Shown: positions 21,580 to 31,617, counted from the first letter of the stretch. The stretch: 64,000 bases of DNA from Yersinia pekkanenii (GCF_001152565.1 NZ_CQAZ01000013.1:1-64000); one strand, 5' to 3'. Numbers and translations are program-made. Notes: generated by a model from the letters alone, not told the origin.

Positions 21580-22313
21580 TAACGGTCGTGCCCCACAAGG
21601 TCGCCACTTTTGAATTGGCGAATGTAGAGATAAACCGTGTGTTTAGAGATATTAAGCCGTTCAGCCACCTGATTGATGGCATCTTTGATATCAAAAATAC
21701 CTTTTTCATACAGATTGAGAACAACCTGACGGTTCTTCGCATTGTTAGAGACATTGCGATCGACATTAACTTCTTCGATGGTAAACTCCAGCGTTTGCGC
21801 CACCAGGTCATCGACCGATGAGGCAAAATTGACCGAAGAAGCCACTTCCTGAGTTTCCGGTGGCATGAAAGTCTTCATGATTTGTGAGAAAGGCACATCC
21901 AGATTCATGTTAATACACAGCAAGCCAATAACGCGCTGGTCGCGGTTACGGATAGCGATAGTGACCGACTTCATCAACACGCCGCTTTTAGCTCGGGTGA
22001 AATAAGCTCTTGAAACACTGCTGTCGGCACCCGCCATATCGTGCAACATCCGCAGGGCCAGATCGGTTATTGGCGAACCAATTTGCCTTCCAGTGTGTTC
22101 ACCATTAGCAATTCTTACCGCAGAGCTTTTCAGGTCTTCCAGTGAATGCAGAACAATTTCACAGTGACCGCCAATAAGCATCGCCAAACCATCAACGATA
22201 GCTTCGTATGATTTTAGTATTTCATGGTCCGTCTGACTGAACGGACGTTCATCCAGTAAATCCAGTTCACTGGTTTCGCTACTGAGAAGCGAATTAGACA
22301 TCGAAGACACCAT
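21579..22313 (-). CDS. yheO: YheO-like PAS/HTH transcriptional regulator
   Basis: This 244-residue protein has an N-terminal YheO-type PAS-like domain (about 30-140, with [13 protein letters not shown]-like sequence) and a C-terminal helix-turn-helix (about 195-235, with [22 protein letters not shown]). The family includes DauR regulators of D-amino-acid metabolism, but the target in this context is unknown. It overlaps tusD by one base, so it heads the tus cluster. An ATG four codons later gives the E. coli length of 240. Confidence 0.9.
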   Translation of the reverse strand: MVSSMSNSLLSSETSELDLLDERPFSQTDHEILKSYEAIVDGLAMLIGGHCEIVLHSLEDLKSSAVRIANGEHTGRQIGSPITDLALRMLHDMAGADSSVSRAYFTRAKSGVLMKSVTIAIRNRDQRVIGLLCINMNLDVPFSQIMKTFMPPETQEVASSVNFASSVDDLVAQTLEFTIEEVNVDRNVSNNAKNRQVVLNLYEKGIFDIKDAINQVAERLNISKHTVYLYIRQFKSGDLVGHDR

Positions 22314-22494
22314 CCTCTACGTAAAGCCTGTCTCAATATCGTTGGCAGACTCATAACTCAATATCTTAGATTTTAAGTCTAGCAAATATGCCGAGATAAA
22401 ATCCTTGCGTTTACATGTGCTATTGACGTTAAGCCCACAAGCCATAAACCGTCAAGTTATCAACGAGCAGAAGTGCAAATTGATAGATATGCCG

Positions 22495-22529
22495 CAAAAA
22501 AAACCGCCACGACAATTATCGCAGCGGTT
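22495..22529 (-). terminator. fkpA terminator
   Basis: An AACCGC/GCGGTT stem, extended inside by a TGCGA/TCG pairing, precedes a run of eight T on the minus strand. It lies 29 bases past the fkpA stop. Confidence 0.85.
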
Positions 22530-22557
22530 ATATGGCAGAACGTTTATCTAAGCTGAA

Positions 22558-23376
22558 TTACTTCTTCGCTTTTGCGTCCGCAGCGGCAGCAGGCTGTTCT
22601 GCTGAAGCATCGGCTTTAGGCGCGGCTTTAATATCCAGCAGTTCTACTTCGAATACCAGAGTAGAGTTAGCAGGGATGCCTGGAACGCCAGTTTTGCCGT
22701 AAGCCAGTTCTGGTGGGATAACCAGAGTGATTTTGCCGCCTTTCTTGATTTGCTTCAGGCCTTCAGTCCAACCTGGGATGACACCATCAAGACGGAATGA
22801 CAGCGGCTCACCGCGTTTGTAAGAGTTATCAAACTCAGTACCATCAGTCAGAGTCCCTTTGTAGTTAACTACAACGGTGTCGCTGTCTTTTGGTGCATCA
22901 CCAGTACCGGCGTTCTCAACTTTGTAAAGCAAGCCAGATTCCGTTTTCTTCACATCTTTTTCTTTAGCGAAAGTCTCGCGGTACTTAGCGCCCTTATCCG
23001 CGTTTTCTTTAGAATCTTGCTCCATTTTTGCCTGAGCAGATGCTTTTACGCGAGCTTCAAAACCTTGCAGCGTTTTTTCAATTTCTTCGTCAGTCAGTTT
23101 GCTTTTGCTGGCAAAGGCATCCTGTACACCAGCGATCAACTGGTCTTTATCCAGTTTAATCCCTAGCTTTTCTTGTTCTTTCAGGGAGTTATCCATGTAA
23201 CGCCCCAGTGATGCCCCTAATGCATAAGCAGATTGCTGGTCATCATTCTTAAATGCGCTATTGGTCGTTGCGGGCGCATCTGCGGTTTTGGCTGCTTCAG
23301 CAGCGAAAGTAGCAGAAGTATTCAGGGTCAGCGCCATGGTGGTAGCCAGTAGCGTTACTTTAAACAGTGATTTCAT
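22558..23376 (-). CDS. fkpA: periplasmic FKBP-type prolyl isomerase/chaperone FkpA
   Basis: This 272-residue protein has a signal peptide (about 1-25, ending TFAA), an N-terminal dimerisation/chaperone domain (about 40-145), and a C-terminal FKBP domain (about 150-255) with VVNYKGTLTDGTEFDNSY and the FEVELLDI end. A low-complexity alanine/lysine tail follows. It folds envelope proteins in the periplasm. The start was chosen at MKSLFKVTLL, with GGAG six bases before; the frame is open 13 codons further. Upstream is a candidate sigma-E promoter. Confidence 0.96.
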   Translation of the reverse strand: MKSLFKVTLLATTMALTLNTSATFAAEAAKTADAPATTNSAFKNDDQQSAYALGASLGRYMDNSLKEQEKLGIKLDKDQLIAGVQDAFASKSKLTDEEIEKTLQGFEARVKASAQAKMEQDSKENADKGAKYRETFAKEKDVKKTESGLLYKVENAGTGDAPKDSDTVVVNYKGTLTDGTEFDNSYKRGEPLSFRLDGVIPGWTEGLKQIKKGGKITLVIPPELAYGKTGVPGIPANSTLVFEVELLDIKAAPKADASAEQPAAAADAKAKK

Positions 23377-23493
23377 CCATTTCTCCATTGGCTTAAGGAC
23401 TCTTACCCCAAGCAACGATTTTAAGAGTAACTTGTACTATAACTGTCTGTGTGAACACAAAACAATCTCAATACTCATGCTATTAAGTGATAT

Positions 23494-23521
23494 TAAGACT
23501 TTTTTTACTACAATAAGTTTC
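23494..23521 (-). promoter_or_regulatory. candidate sigma-E promoter of fkpA
   Basis: A -35-like GAAACTT (23515-23521), a 16-base spacer and a -10-like TCTTA (23494-23498) fit the sigma-E pattern (GGAACTT, 15-16 bases, TCTGA or TCAAA) with a few mismatches. The predicted leader would be about 110 bases. fkpA is a sigma-E gene in E. coli. Confidence 0.45.
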
Positions 23522-23693
23522 GTTTTTACAGATATCTTGCTCTCTTACCGGGTAATCATGCGCCTTTACCGATAGAATCTAGCCTGTTCTGCCATTTTTG
23601 CTATACTTCCACCGAGCGAAAAATAACCCAAAGGTAGGGTTCGCTGTTACGCCAAGTGTAGCGGCATCATTTGCAGTCATGAGAGGAGACAAG

Positions 23694-23912
23694 ATGGAAC
23701 AGGCCCTGTTTGAGCAACGACTGGAAATGCTGGAGAGCCGTCTGGCATTTCAGGAAGTGACGATTGAAGAACTCAATGCGATCGTGACAAAGCACCAGAT
23801 GGAAATGGCCAAACTGCGGGATCACCTACGTTTATTGACCGATAAACTACGAGAGTCTCAGTCCTCCATGATGGCCTCGCCAGCAGAAGAGACACCGCCC
23901 CCGCATTATTAA
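23694..23912 (+). CDS. slyX: SlyX family protein
   Basis: This 72-residue protein is mostly a coiled coil (about residues 5-55, with [13 protein letters not shown] and [12 protein letters not shown]) and ends in the family motif ETPPPHY. The function is unknown. The ATG after GGAGACAAG gives the E. coli length; the frame is open 32 codons further upstream without family similarity. It is divergent from fkpA and convergent with slyD. Confidence 0.93.
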   Translation: MEQALFEQRLEMLESRLAFQEVTIEELNAIVTKHQMEMAKLRDHLRLLTDKLRESQSSMMASPAEETPPPHY

Positions 23913-23921
23913 TGCGGATAG

Positions 23922-23950
23922 CAAAAAGCCAGCCGCAAGGCTGGCTTTTG
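23922..23950. terminator. bidirectional terminator between slyX and slyD
   Basis: A GCCAGCC/GGCTGGC stem flanked by A and T tracts, with a GCAA loop, lies between two convergent genes. It can act on both strands. Confidence 0.9.
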
Positions 23951-23967
23951 ACTGACAAAGTCAGATT

Positions 23968-24564
23968 TTAGTGACAGCCACAGCCGCCTTTACCACAACC
24001 GCCTTTGGCCTGTTCATGGCTTTCTTTATGGCTTTCTTCATGGTCATCATGGCCATGGCCGCCGCAGCAACCATCACCGTGTTCGTGGTGACTATCATGC
24101 TCACCATGTACGTGGCCATGTTGCAGCTCTTCTTCTGTTGCTTCACGGATAGCAACCACTTCAACGTGGAAGTTTAAATCCTGACCCGCCAGCATGTGGT
24201 TACCATCAACCACTACGTGCTCGTCTTCAACAGCAGTGATTTCTACCGGTACTGGACCTTGATCGGTATCAGCCAGGAAACGCATACCAACTTCCAGCTC
24301 GTCAACGCCCATAAATACATCTTTCGGCACGCGCTGCACCAGATTTTCATCATAGCTGCCGTAACCTTCGTCTGCATTCACACGGACATCAAAGACGTCG
24401 CCAGCTTCGTGATCTTCGAGTGCCTTTTCTAAACCCGCGATCAGGGAACCGTGTCCGTGCAGGTAGTCCAACGGCGCACTCACCGGAGACTCATCAACTA
24501 ACACACCGTCTTCTGTACGTACCTGGTAAGCCAGGCTGACCACCAAGTCTTTTGCTACTTTCAT
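23968..24564 (-). CDS. slyD: FKBP-type prolyl isomerase and nickel metallochaperone SlyD
   Basis: This 198-residue cytoplasmic protein has an FKBP domain split by an insert-in-flap chaperone domain (about 70-130), then a metal-binding tail from about residue 150. The tail is rich in histidine and cysteine (HGDGCCGGHGHDDHEE and a GCGKGGCGCH end). In E. coli it supplies nickel to hydrogenase and is host factor for phiX174 lysis. The start MKVAKDLVVSL was preferred to one 11 codons upstream. Confidence 0.97.
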   Translation of the reverse strand: MKVAKDLVVSLAYQVRTEDGVLVDESPVSAPLDYLHGHGSLIAGLEKALEDHEAGDVFDVRVNADEGYGSYDENLVQRVPKDVFMGVDELEVGMRFLADTDQGPVPVEITAVEDEHVVVDGNHMLAGQDLNFHVEVVAIREATEEELQHGHVHGEHDSHHEHGDGCCGGHGHDDHEESHKESHEQAKGGCGKGGCGCH

Positions 24565-24658
24565 GATATCTCCTACCCTTGGAACAAAAATTGGCACAGA
24601 TTGTAGCGGAAATCTGCACCGCTGTACCCTTTAGCATAAAAAATCGCGAAGGATAACG

Positions 24659-24883
24659 CTACTCCGGATGGAAAATGCCTATCACTTGTTCATGTGGACG
24701 GAGGTGTTGATTGACCTGTTCATCCGTCTGACGCTGATGGTGACCACACTTAACACACTCCACCACTTCAACCTGATCTTCACGCCATAAAGCCAGTGTG
24801 TCCAATGCCTTACACTGCGGGCAGACAGCTCCGGCGATAAACCTTTTACGTGTTTTTACCTTATTATTTGGCGTAATTATCAT
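24659..24883 (-). CDS. yheV: YheV family putative metal-binding protein
   Basis: This 74-residue protein has two CXXC pairs (CPQC and CVKC) that suggest a zinc ribbon, and ends in the family motif EQVIGIFHP. The N-terminus is eight residues longer than in E. coli as remembered; GGAG lies six bases before this ATG. Function is unknown. It follows kefB by 14 bases, so it is probably in the kefG-kefB operon. Confidence 0.9.
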   Translation of the reverse strand: MIITPNNKVKTRKRFIAGAVCPQCKALDTLALWREDQVEVVECVKCGHHQRQTDEQVNQHLRPHEQVIGIFHPE

Positions 24884-24897
24884 TGTTTTCTCCGATA

Positions 24898-26706
24898 TTA
24901 TTCGTATTCATCCCACCCATCTAATTGCCTACTTTCATGCAGCATTTCTCGTTGGAAAATATCTTCCAGTTCACGGCGGGCTTCTTTAATTCTGGATATT
25001 TGCGCCACATCGCCATGATGTTGCGGCATCAGTTCACGTAACATACGCATATCGAGCCGACGGAAATGCTGTTGCGCCCGATAGGCCTGATGTGGATGCA
25101 TACCCAATTCTAATAACGTTTTGCGCCCCAACTCCAACGCACTGGAAAAGGTTTCACGGGTGAAATCCTTGACGCCGTTTTGCAGCAATTCATGTGCTTC
25201 AACACGCCCTCTGGCTCGCGCCAGAATGTGCAAATTCGGGAAGTGCTGCTGACATAAATGTACCAGCGTCATAGTGTCTTCCGGCTCATTACAAGTGATA
25301 ACGATAGCTTTGGCTTTTTCTGCCCCTGCCGCACGCAGCAGCTCCAGTTCCGTGGCATCGCCATAGTAAACCTTGTAGCCGTATTTGCGCATCACACTGA
25401 CGGCGCTGACATCACGTTCCAGCACGGTAATACGCATTTTGTTCGCCATCAGCAGGCGGCCAATCACCTGACCAAACCGCCCGAAACCGACAATAATCAC
25501 CTGCGGGTCATTATCCTCTACAAACGGCTTCTCATCGCTCTCTTCCTGCGCGTTGTAGCGACGGATCAGAATGCGATCAATTAGTTGCATCAGCAACGGT
25601 GTGGTCATCATCGACAGTGTCACCACCACCAGCAACAAGGCCAATTGTTCTGCATTCAAAACATGTTGAGAGAATGCCGCAGAGAACAAGACAAAAGCAA
25701 ACTCGCCGCTCTGACTGAGCACCCCGGCAAATTGCAGTCGCACCGAACGGCGCAAGCCAAATGTCCGTGCCAGGCCATACAATACTGCACCTTTGATAAG
25801 TACCAGTGCCAGCACACCTAATAACACATCCAGCAAGTGAGTGAACAGCACACCAAGATTCAGCGCCATACCGACTGAGATGAAGAATAACCCGAGCAGC
25901 AACCCTTTAAAGGGTTCGATAGCAATTTCCAGTTCGTGCTGGAACTCGCTTTCCGCCAGCAGAATCCCGGCGATAAATGTCCCGAGCGCCATCGACAGGC
26001 CCAGTGCATCCATAAACAGTGCCGAACCCAAGACCACCAACAAGGCCGCGGCGGTAAAAACCTCCCGCACACCGGAGGCAACGATATAGCGGAATAATGG
26101 GCGCAGTAGGTAGCGACCACCAATTAACATGCCAGCAAACGCGGCAACTTTTAGACCAATCCTGGCCCAGTCGTTGGCTCCCCCTCCGCCACCGGCCAGA
26201 ATCGGGATCAGAGCCAACGCAGGGATAACCGCCATGTCCTGAAAGAGTAAAACCGAGAAGCCGAGTTGCCCGCCCTCGCTACGGTTCATGCCTTTTTCCC
26301 GCATCAGTTGTAGCGCCATCGCCGTCGAGGACATCGCCAGGCCAATACCACCGATAACCGCCGCCTGCCAGGCAAATTGGCTGAAATAAAGCAATGCGCC
26401 CAACACCGCCGCCGTTAGCACTACCTGACCGGCCCCGACACCGAAAATAGAGCGCCGCAACTGCCACAGCTTGGCCGGATTCAATTCCAACCCGATGATA
26501 AACATCAGGAACACCACACCTAATTCGGAAAAGTGAAGGATTTCATCGACATCACGGATAAAGCCCAATCCCCACGGGCCGATGGCAATACCGGCTATCA
26601 AATAGCCCAATACTGCACCAATACCCAGCCGCTGGGCGATGGGAACCGCCACCACGGCAGCAAACAGGAACAACATAATGGCGGTAAGTAGCGCTGAGCC
26701 TTCCAT
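24898..26706 (-). CDS. kefB: glutathione-gated potassium/proton antiporter KefB
   Basis: This 602-residue inner-membrane protein has an N-terminal CPA2 antiporter domain with about 12 hydrophobic segments (1-380), then a cytosolic Rossmann RCK/KTN domain beginning [17 protein letters not shown] (about 403-420). In E. coli glutathione adducts open it, and the resulting K+ efflux acidifies the cytoplasm against electrophiles. kefG, encoding its activator, lies three bases upstream. Confidence 0.97.
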   Translation of the reverse strand: MEGSALLTAIMLFLFAAVVAVPIAQRLGIGAVLGYLIAGIAIGPWGLGFIRDVDEILHFSELGVVFLMFIIGLELNPAKLWQLRRSIFGVGAGQVVLTAAVLGALLYFSQFAWQAAVIGGIGLAMSSTAMALQLMREKGMNRSEGGQLGFSVLLFQDMAVIPALALIPILAGGGGGANDWARIGLKVAAFAGMLIGGRYLLRPLFRYIVASGVREVFTAAALLVVLGSALFMDALGLSMALGTFIAGILLAESEFQHELEIAIEPFKGLLLGLFFISVGMALNLGVLFTHLLDVLLGVLALVLIKGAVLYGLARTFGLRRSVRLQFAGVLSQSGEFAFVLFSAAFSQHVLNAEQLALLLVVVTLSMMTTPLLMQLIDRILIRRYNAQEESDEKPFVEDNDPQVIIVGFGRFGQVIGRLLMANKMRITVLERDVSAVSVMRKYGYKVYYGDATELELLRAAGAEKAKAIVITCNEPEDTMTLVHLCQQHFPNLHILARARGRVEAHELLQNGVKDFTRETFSSALELGRKTLLELGMHPHQAYRAQQHFRRLDMRMLRELMPQHHGDVAQISRIKEARRELEDIFQREMLHESRQLDGWDEYE

Positions 26707-26709
26707 ATA

Positions 26710-27264
26710 TCAATGCCCTCCCGTAGGCAGCGGTGATTGTAACCACTGCGCATAGGCTTGCGCATGGCTGGCTAAGACTTCCGGCTTTTGACGCCGTGCC
26801 CAGTAAACAATAATTGGATTCATCCAATGCATATGACACATCGCCGCCGTCAATTCGAAAGGCCGTAAAATGTCTTCCATCGGATAGCGATTATAGCCCC
26901 CCGCCCGGTAAGCGCCTTCCGGCTCACCGGTGGTAATGACCGAACGCCAATATTTACCCGCCAGGGCATCGCCCCCCACCCCATTAGCAAAGCCACGCGC
27001 CAATACCCGATCCAGCCATTCTTTCAGTAATGCCGGGCAGCTATAAGTGTATAAGGGGTGTTGAAAGACAATAATTTGATGCTCACGTAGCAATTGCTGC
27101 TCATGATGAATATCAATAAAGAAATCCGGATAGTGTGCGTAAAGATCGTGCACAGTGACATGTTCTAATTGCTGCACCGGTTGCAGTAAAACCCGGTTGG
27201 CTACCGAGTCCTGTGATTCCGGATGGGCATACAGCAGCAAAACCTTGGGTGGCTGCGACATCAT
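26710..27264 (-). CDS. kefG: KefB ancillary quinone oxidoreductase-like protein KefG
   Basis: This 184-residue flavodoxin-fold protein is needed for full KefB activity. It has the family segments [17 protein letters not shown] (about 8-24), [22 protein letters not shown] and [23 protein letters not shown]. It lies three bases before kefB and is divergent from yheS, with about 120 bases between. Confidence 0.95.
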   Translation of the reverse strand: MMSQPPKVLLLYAHPESQDSVANRVLLQPVQQLEHVTVHDLYAHYPDFFIDIHHEQQLLREHQIIVFQHPLYTYSCPALLKEWLDRVLARGFANGVGGDALAGKYWRSVITTGEPEGAYRAGGYNRYPMEDILRPFELTAAMCHMHWMNPIIVYWARRQKPEVLASHAQAYAQWLQSPLPTGGH

Positions 27265-27384
27265 TCCCCTCCAAAGCGTCGTCAGGCTCCGGTTTTTCCG
27301 TTACCATGCTCCGCAAAGACTAAAAATAGGGCACTAAACACCCTGTTTACCCTAACATAATGACAATTTAACATACGGCACTCT

Positions 27385-29301
27385 ATGATTGTTTTTTCTT
27401 CGCTTCAAATTCGACGTGGTACTCGGGTCTTGCTGGACAACGCGACAGCAACGATTAATCCTGGCCAAAAAGTCGGGCTGGTTGGTAAAAACGGTTGTGG
27501 TAAATCCACTCTGCTGGCGTTGCTCAAAGGCGAACTGAGCGCCGATGGGGGCAATGCCACTTTTCCCAGTAACTGGGCGCTGGCCTGGGTTAATCAGGAG
27601 ACCCCGGCACTGGATGTTCCGGCGATAGAGTATGTCATCGACGGTGACCGCGAATATCGCCAGTTGGAGGCCGAACTTCAGGCCGCCAATGAAAAAAACG
27701 ACGGCCATGCCATTGCCACGATACACGGCAAGCTGGATGCCATCCATGCCTGGACTATTCAATCCCGTGCCGCCAGTTTGCTACACGGACTGGGCTTTTC
27801 TCAAGATCAATTACAACAGCCGGTACGTTCATTTTCCGGCGGCTGGCGTATGCGCCTTAACCTGGCCCAAGCGCTACTTTGCCGCTCTGATTTGCTGCTG
27901 CTGGATGAACCGACCAACCATTTAGATTTGGATGCGGTGATCTGGTTAGAGAAATGGCTAAAAAGCTACGCTGGAACACTGGTTCTGATTTCCCATGACC
28001 GTGATTTCCTCGATCCTATTATCGATAAGATTCTGCATATTGAACAGCAAACGCTGAATGAATATACCGGTAACTATTCATCCTTCGAACGTCAGCGTGC
28101 CACAAAACTGTCGCAACAGCAGTCGATGTATCAGCATCAGCAAGAAAAAGTGGCGCATTTACAAAGCTATATCGACCGTTTCCGGGCACAGGCGACCAAA
28201 GCCAAACAAGCCCAGAGTCGCATCAAAATGCTGGAACGGATGGAGCTGATTGCGCCAGCCCATGTTGATAACCCGTTCCACTTCAGTTTCCGCACGCCGG
28301 AAAGCCTGCCCGATCCCCTGCTACGCATGGAAAAAGTCTGCGCCGGCTATGGCGATCGCACTATTTTAGAGTCGATTAAACTTAATCTGGTGCCCGGTTC
28401 ACGCATTGGTCTGTTGGGTCGCAATGGTGCCGGTAAATCAACCCTGATTAAGCTGTTGGCGGGTACGTTAGAACCACAAAGTGGTGAAATCGGCTTATCC
28501 AAAGGGGTTAAGCTGGGTTACTTCGCTCAACATCAGCTTGAATTCCTGCGGGCGGATGAATCGCCGTTACAGCATATGAGCCGTCTGGCCCCCAAAGAAC
28601 CGGAACAACAACTGCGCGACTATTTGGGTGGCTACGGTTTTCAGGGCGATCAAGTTACCGATCCGACGGCCCGCTTCTCCGGTGGTGAGAAGGCACGTCT
28701 GGTGCTGGCACTGATTATCTGGCAGCGCCCTAACCTGTTGCTGCTCGATGAGCCAACCAACCACCTTGATCTTGATATGCGTCAGGCTCTGACCGAAGCC
28801 TTGATGGATTTTGAAGGCGCATTGGTGGTGGTTTCCCATGATCGTCATTTACTGCGCTCCACCACCGATGATCTTTATCTGGTGCATGACGGCAAAGTTG
28901 AACAGTTCGACGGCGACTTAGAGGATTACCAACAGTTTTTGGTGGATGTACAACGTCAGCAAAGCCAGCAGGATAACCCGACAAAAGAGCTATCCGGCAA
29001 CAGTGCGCAGCAACGGAAAGATCAAAAACGCCGTGATGCCGAGTTCCGTAGCCAGACTCAGCCATTACGTAAAAAAATCATGACATTGGAAAAGCAGATG
29101 GATAAGCTCAGTGCAGAGCTGGCGGCTATCGAAGAACAACTGGCTGATCCCGCTTTGTACGATATTGCCCGTAAAGCCGATCTAACCCAGTGCCTGCAAC
29201 AGCAGACGCAAGTGAAATCCCAACTGGAAGAGACGGAAATGCATTGGCTGGATGCCCAAGAGCAGCTAGAGAGTATTACCAAAATATTTGAAGCGGAGTA
29301 A
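27385..29301 (+). CDS. yheS: ABC-F family ATP-binding protein YheS
   Basis: This 638-residue cytoplasmic ABC-F protein has two ATPase domains and no membrane part. Walker A motifs are GLVGKNGCGKST (about 31-42) and GLLGRNGAGKST; signatures are FSGGWRMRL and [20 protein letters not shown] occurs twice. A charged coiled-coil C-terminus follows. ABC-F factors act on ribosomes in translation; the exact role of YheS is not settled. In E. coli yheT follows directly, but here about 7 kb of accessory genes intervenes. Confidence 0.95.
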   Translation: MIVFSSLQIRRGTRVLLDNATATINPGQKVGLVGKNGCGKSTLLALLKGELSADGGNATFPSNWALAWVNQETPALDVPAIEYVIDGDREYRQLEAELQAANEKNDGHAIATIHGKLDAIHAWTIQSRAASLLHGLGFSQDQLQQPVRSFSGGWRMRLNLAQALLCRSDLLLLDEPTNHLDLDAVIWLEKWLKSYAGTLVLISHDRDFLDPIIDKILHIEQQTLNEYTGNYSSFERQRATKLSQQQSMYQHQQEKVAHLQSYIDRFRAQATKAKQAQSRIKMLERMELIAPAHVDNPFHFSFRTPESLPDPLLRMEKVCAGYGDRTILESIKLNLVPGSRIGLLGRNGAGKSTLIKLLAGTLEPQSGEIGLSKGVKLGYFAQHQLEFLRADESPLQHMSRLAPKEPEQQLRDYLGGYGFQGDQVTDPTARFSGGEKARLVLALIIWQRPNLLLLDEPTNHLDLDMRQALTEALMDFEGALVVVSHDRHLLRSTTDDLYLVHDGKVEQFDGDLEDYQQFLVDVQRQQSQQDNPTKELSGNSAQQRKDQKRRDAEFRSQTQPLRKKIMTLEKQMDKLSAELAAIEEQLADPALYDIARKADLTQCLQQQTQVKSQLEETEMHWLDAQEQLESITKIFEAE

Positions 29302-29318
29302 TCCGCCGTTCAAAACAG

Positions 29319-29388
29319 CCCCAATAGATCTCAAGATGCAAAAGGTGGTAAAGGAGAGATAAATCTGCAACTTGAAGGATGACGGGTA
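29319..29388. repeat. degenerate ERIC remnant with central deletion
   Basis: The right part (CTGCAACTTGAAGGATGACG) is a clear ERIC terminus. The left part (TCAAGATGCAAAAGGTGGTA) aligns loosely with the ERIC left arm. The central hairpin core is missing. It lies just after yheS. Confidence 0.6.
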
Positions 29389-29415
29389 AAAGCCTCTATT
29401 AAGGATAATAAGGTT

Positions 29416-30411
29416 ATGAATAAAAAGGATATTACCGTCGTGATGCCGGTATTTAACAGTATGCCGTATCTCACGCCACTGCTCGACTCGTTATGTAATC
29501 AGTCTGGTCCATCATTAGAGATTATCGCGGTTAATGATGGCTCGACTGATAACAGTCTTTCGGTATTGGAAGACGCCGCACGCCGTGACTCGCGACTCAT
29601 CATTGTTAATCAGCAGAATCAAGGGCTTTCCGCCGCCCGTAACGCCGGAATAGCTCGAGCTACCGGAACTTGGGTTGCTTTTGCCGATGGGGACGATTGG
29701 CTGGCTCCCGATGCTTTATCAACCTGGCTACAGCAGGCTAATCAACAGCAACTCGACTTACTGATTGGCAATGGTTATCCCTTCAGCACCGACCCCCATC
29801 AGCCCACCGGCGGCTCATTGTTGCATAAGCAGTCTTGGGGGCAGGTTCTCAGTGGCAAACGGTGGGTTATTGGTAGTGTGGCACACCATGAATGGCCACA
29901 TTATGCATGGCTGCAACTGATTCGCCGTGATCTGATCACCACCCATCAATTGGCATTCATCCCCGGCATGTTACATGAAGATATCCTGTGGACAACTCAA
30001 CTGGCATTAGTAGCGCAACGTGTCGGCTACTGTGCCGCGCCATTTTATGGCTACCGTACCAATCCCACGTCGATCACTCACTCCCATTCAACTCAAAACC
30101 TCTTGCACCGGGCGAGTAGTTATATCCATATTATCAAAGGGTTGGTTGATATCGCCGGAACAGTAGAGCCCCGCTTACGCCATGCTCTATTCCGTCATGC
30201 TAATCAGGAAAGTGGCCATTTTTTAGGGCTGATGCGCAAAAAATTACCCGCATCACCGGAACGCAGTGCGCTGGCAGCCAGGTTTAGCCAATTGGGGCTA
30301 CACTCAGCCCTGTTCCGTGGTGTTGGTGATATACATGCGTTCTGGCGGGCACTGCGTTGCTTGCTAACTATCGCGCGTTATGCGCGACAAAAGCATTCGC
30401 AGTGTGAATAG
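29416..30411 (+). CDS. family 2 glycosyltransferase (putative LPS core or surface glycan)
   Basis: This 331-residue cytosolic protein begins with a GT2 GT-A fold: VVMPVFNS (8-15), VNDGSTD (39-45), the nucleotide-sugar/metal motif FADGDDW (89-95), and HED (187-189) at the catalytic base position. There is no membrane segment. It probably transfers a sugar from a nucleotide donor. The next gene is a GT9 heptosyltransferase-like gene on the same strand. I recall this pair at the same place in Y. pestis as LPS core genes, but donor and acceptor cannot be read here. Confidence 0.85.
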   Translation: MNKKDITVVMPVFNSMPYLTPLLDSLCNQSGPSLEIIAVNDGSTDNSLSVLEDAARRDSRLIIVNQQNQGLSAARNAGIARATGTWVAFADGDDWLAPDALSTWLQQANQQQLDLLIGNGYPFSTDPHQPTGGSLLHKQSWGQVLSGKRWVIGSVAHHEWPHYAWLQLIRRDLITTHQLAFIPGMLHEDILWTTQLALVAQRVGYCAAPFYGYRTNPTSITHSHSTQNLLHRASSYIHIIKGLVDIAGTVEPRLRHALFRHANQESGHFLGLMRKKLPASPERSALAARFSQLGLHSALFRGVGDIHAFWRALRCLLTIARYARQKHSQCE

Positions 30412-30497
30412 ATATTAAATATACATTTATTTTTGTTATTACTCAGGAAAATTTCATGTTTAATAAGGCATAAAATTTTTTCTGGGAATAGGTATAA

Positions 30498-31475
30498 ATG
30501 CAGCGCATTTTGGTTATCCGCATTGATTTCCTTGGCGACATAATATGCACCACTGCTTTACTACATGCACTCAAGCTGCGCTGGCCTACGGCCGAAATTC
30601 ATGTGTTAGCGAATAAATACAATCGCGCCGCACTGGCACGTAACCCCGATGTCAGCGCGGTTCATACTTATGTTTACAGTAAGCAGTGTGAAAGAAACCA
30701 ACAACCCGGCAGGCTTAAGGCCCTGTTTGAGCGGCTGGCCCTAATTTGGCAGCTGCGGCGTTTGCGCTTTAATCTGTTGGTTATTCCTAACGGCGGCATG
30801 AACAAAAACAGTATTCAGTTTGCTAAACAACTTAATGTGGCTGATAGCCGCTGGCATACCCCTGTCAGTGAGTTTGACGATCGCAATCCTGACCATGTTG
30901 CCAATCGGCCCATACGTCATGAGGCACTGTCTGGTTTTTCGCTAATACCCGAACTGGGGCCAGTAGATATCAATACACTTAAGCTGCATATCTATCCTGA
31001 CCCACAATTACAGGTAAAATGGCAGTCAGAACTAGGCGAAAAAAACCGACCGCGTATCGGGTTGTTTGTGTCGAACAAATCACCGCAACGGCGTTGGAGC
31101 TGGGAGAAGTGGCAACAATTGGCGCTGAAACTCAGTGATCAGGCCGATATAGTGATTTTATCTGACCCAACCGCGCCACCGAGTGAACAGCAATTGGCCA
31201 GCATCCAGGGCCGGGCGCTGTTAACCCCCTCGGTGGATGAGTTCGTGGCAGCCGCCAGTCAATTGGACTTGGTTATCTCGGCGGATAGCGCGCCGGTACA
31301 TATCAGCTCAGCGTTGCAAATACCGGTGGTCGCGCTGTTTGAGGCTCGGCCAGAGAAATACCGGCGTTGGTACCCGTTAACCCGCCATGTTTTGTTGCAT
31401 GCAGGGCCACAGGTCGATGACATCACCGTTGATGCCGTTGAAACGGCTTCCCGTATGTTATTGAATAATAAATAA
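30498..31475 (+). CDS. family 9 glycosyltransferase, heptosyltransferase-like
   Basis: This 325-residue GT-B protein begins ILVIRIDFLGDIICTTALLHAL, typical of ADP-heptose:LPS heptosyltransferases. The C-terminal half holds SNKSPQRRWSWEKW (about 192-205) and SADSAPVHISSAL, the nucleotide-sugar signature of GT9. It lies 86 bases after the GT2 gene and is probably co-transcribed. It resembles WaaQ/WaaC-class enzymes, but the substrate is not determined. Confidence 0.85.
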   Translation: MQRILVIRIDFLGDIICTTALLHALKLRWPTAEIHVLANKYNRAALARNPDVSAVHTYVYSKQCERNQQPGRLKALFERLALIWQLRRLRFNLLVIPNGGMNKNSIQFAKQLNVADSRWHTPVSEFDDRNPDHVANRPIRHEALSGFSLIPELGPVDINTLKLHIYPDPQLQVKWQSELGEKNRPRIGLFVSNKSPQRRWSWEKWQQLALKLSDQADIVILSDPTAPPSEQQLASIQGRALLTPSVDEFVAAASQLDLVISADSAPVHISSALQIPVVALFEARPEKYRRWYPLTRHVLLHAGPQVDDITVDAVETASRMLLNNK

Positions 31476-31481
31476 TACCCA

Positions 31482-31510
31482 CCCAAAAACCACTCTCAAT
31501 GGGCGTGGTT
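31482..31510. terminator. possible hairpin between GT9 and tauD 3' ends
   Basis: A 6-bp stem (AACCAC/GTGGTT) with an 11-base loop lies between two convergent genes. On the minus strand a short T run follows, so it may end tauABCD transcription. The stem is short. Confidence 0.35.
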
Positions 31511-31516
31511 GTTGCA

Positions 31517-31602
31517 GGCAGTTTGAATGCGGCCAGCGCGTAAAAACCGGAGTGTACACAAAGTACGTGAGGATTTTTAGCACTGCCCAAGTTCAAAATG
31601 GC
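31517..31602. repeat. long imperfect palindrome, probable Yersinia intergenic repeat
   Basis: Two arms of about 40 bases (31517-31557 and 31563-31602) are imperfect reverse complements around the loop ACAAA. The inner GTAC/GTAC pair and the AAAAA/TTTTT blocks are exact. It has no coding content and resembles dispersed palindromes in Yersinia genomes (YPAL-like), but I cannot fix the family name. Confidence 0.55.
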
Positions 31603-31617
31603 AAATAAAATAGCCGA

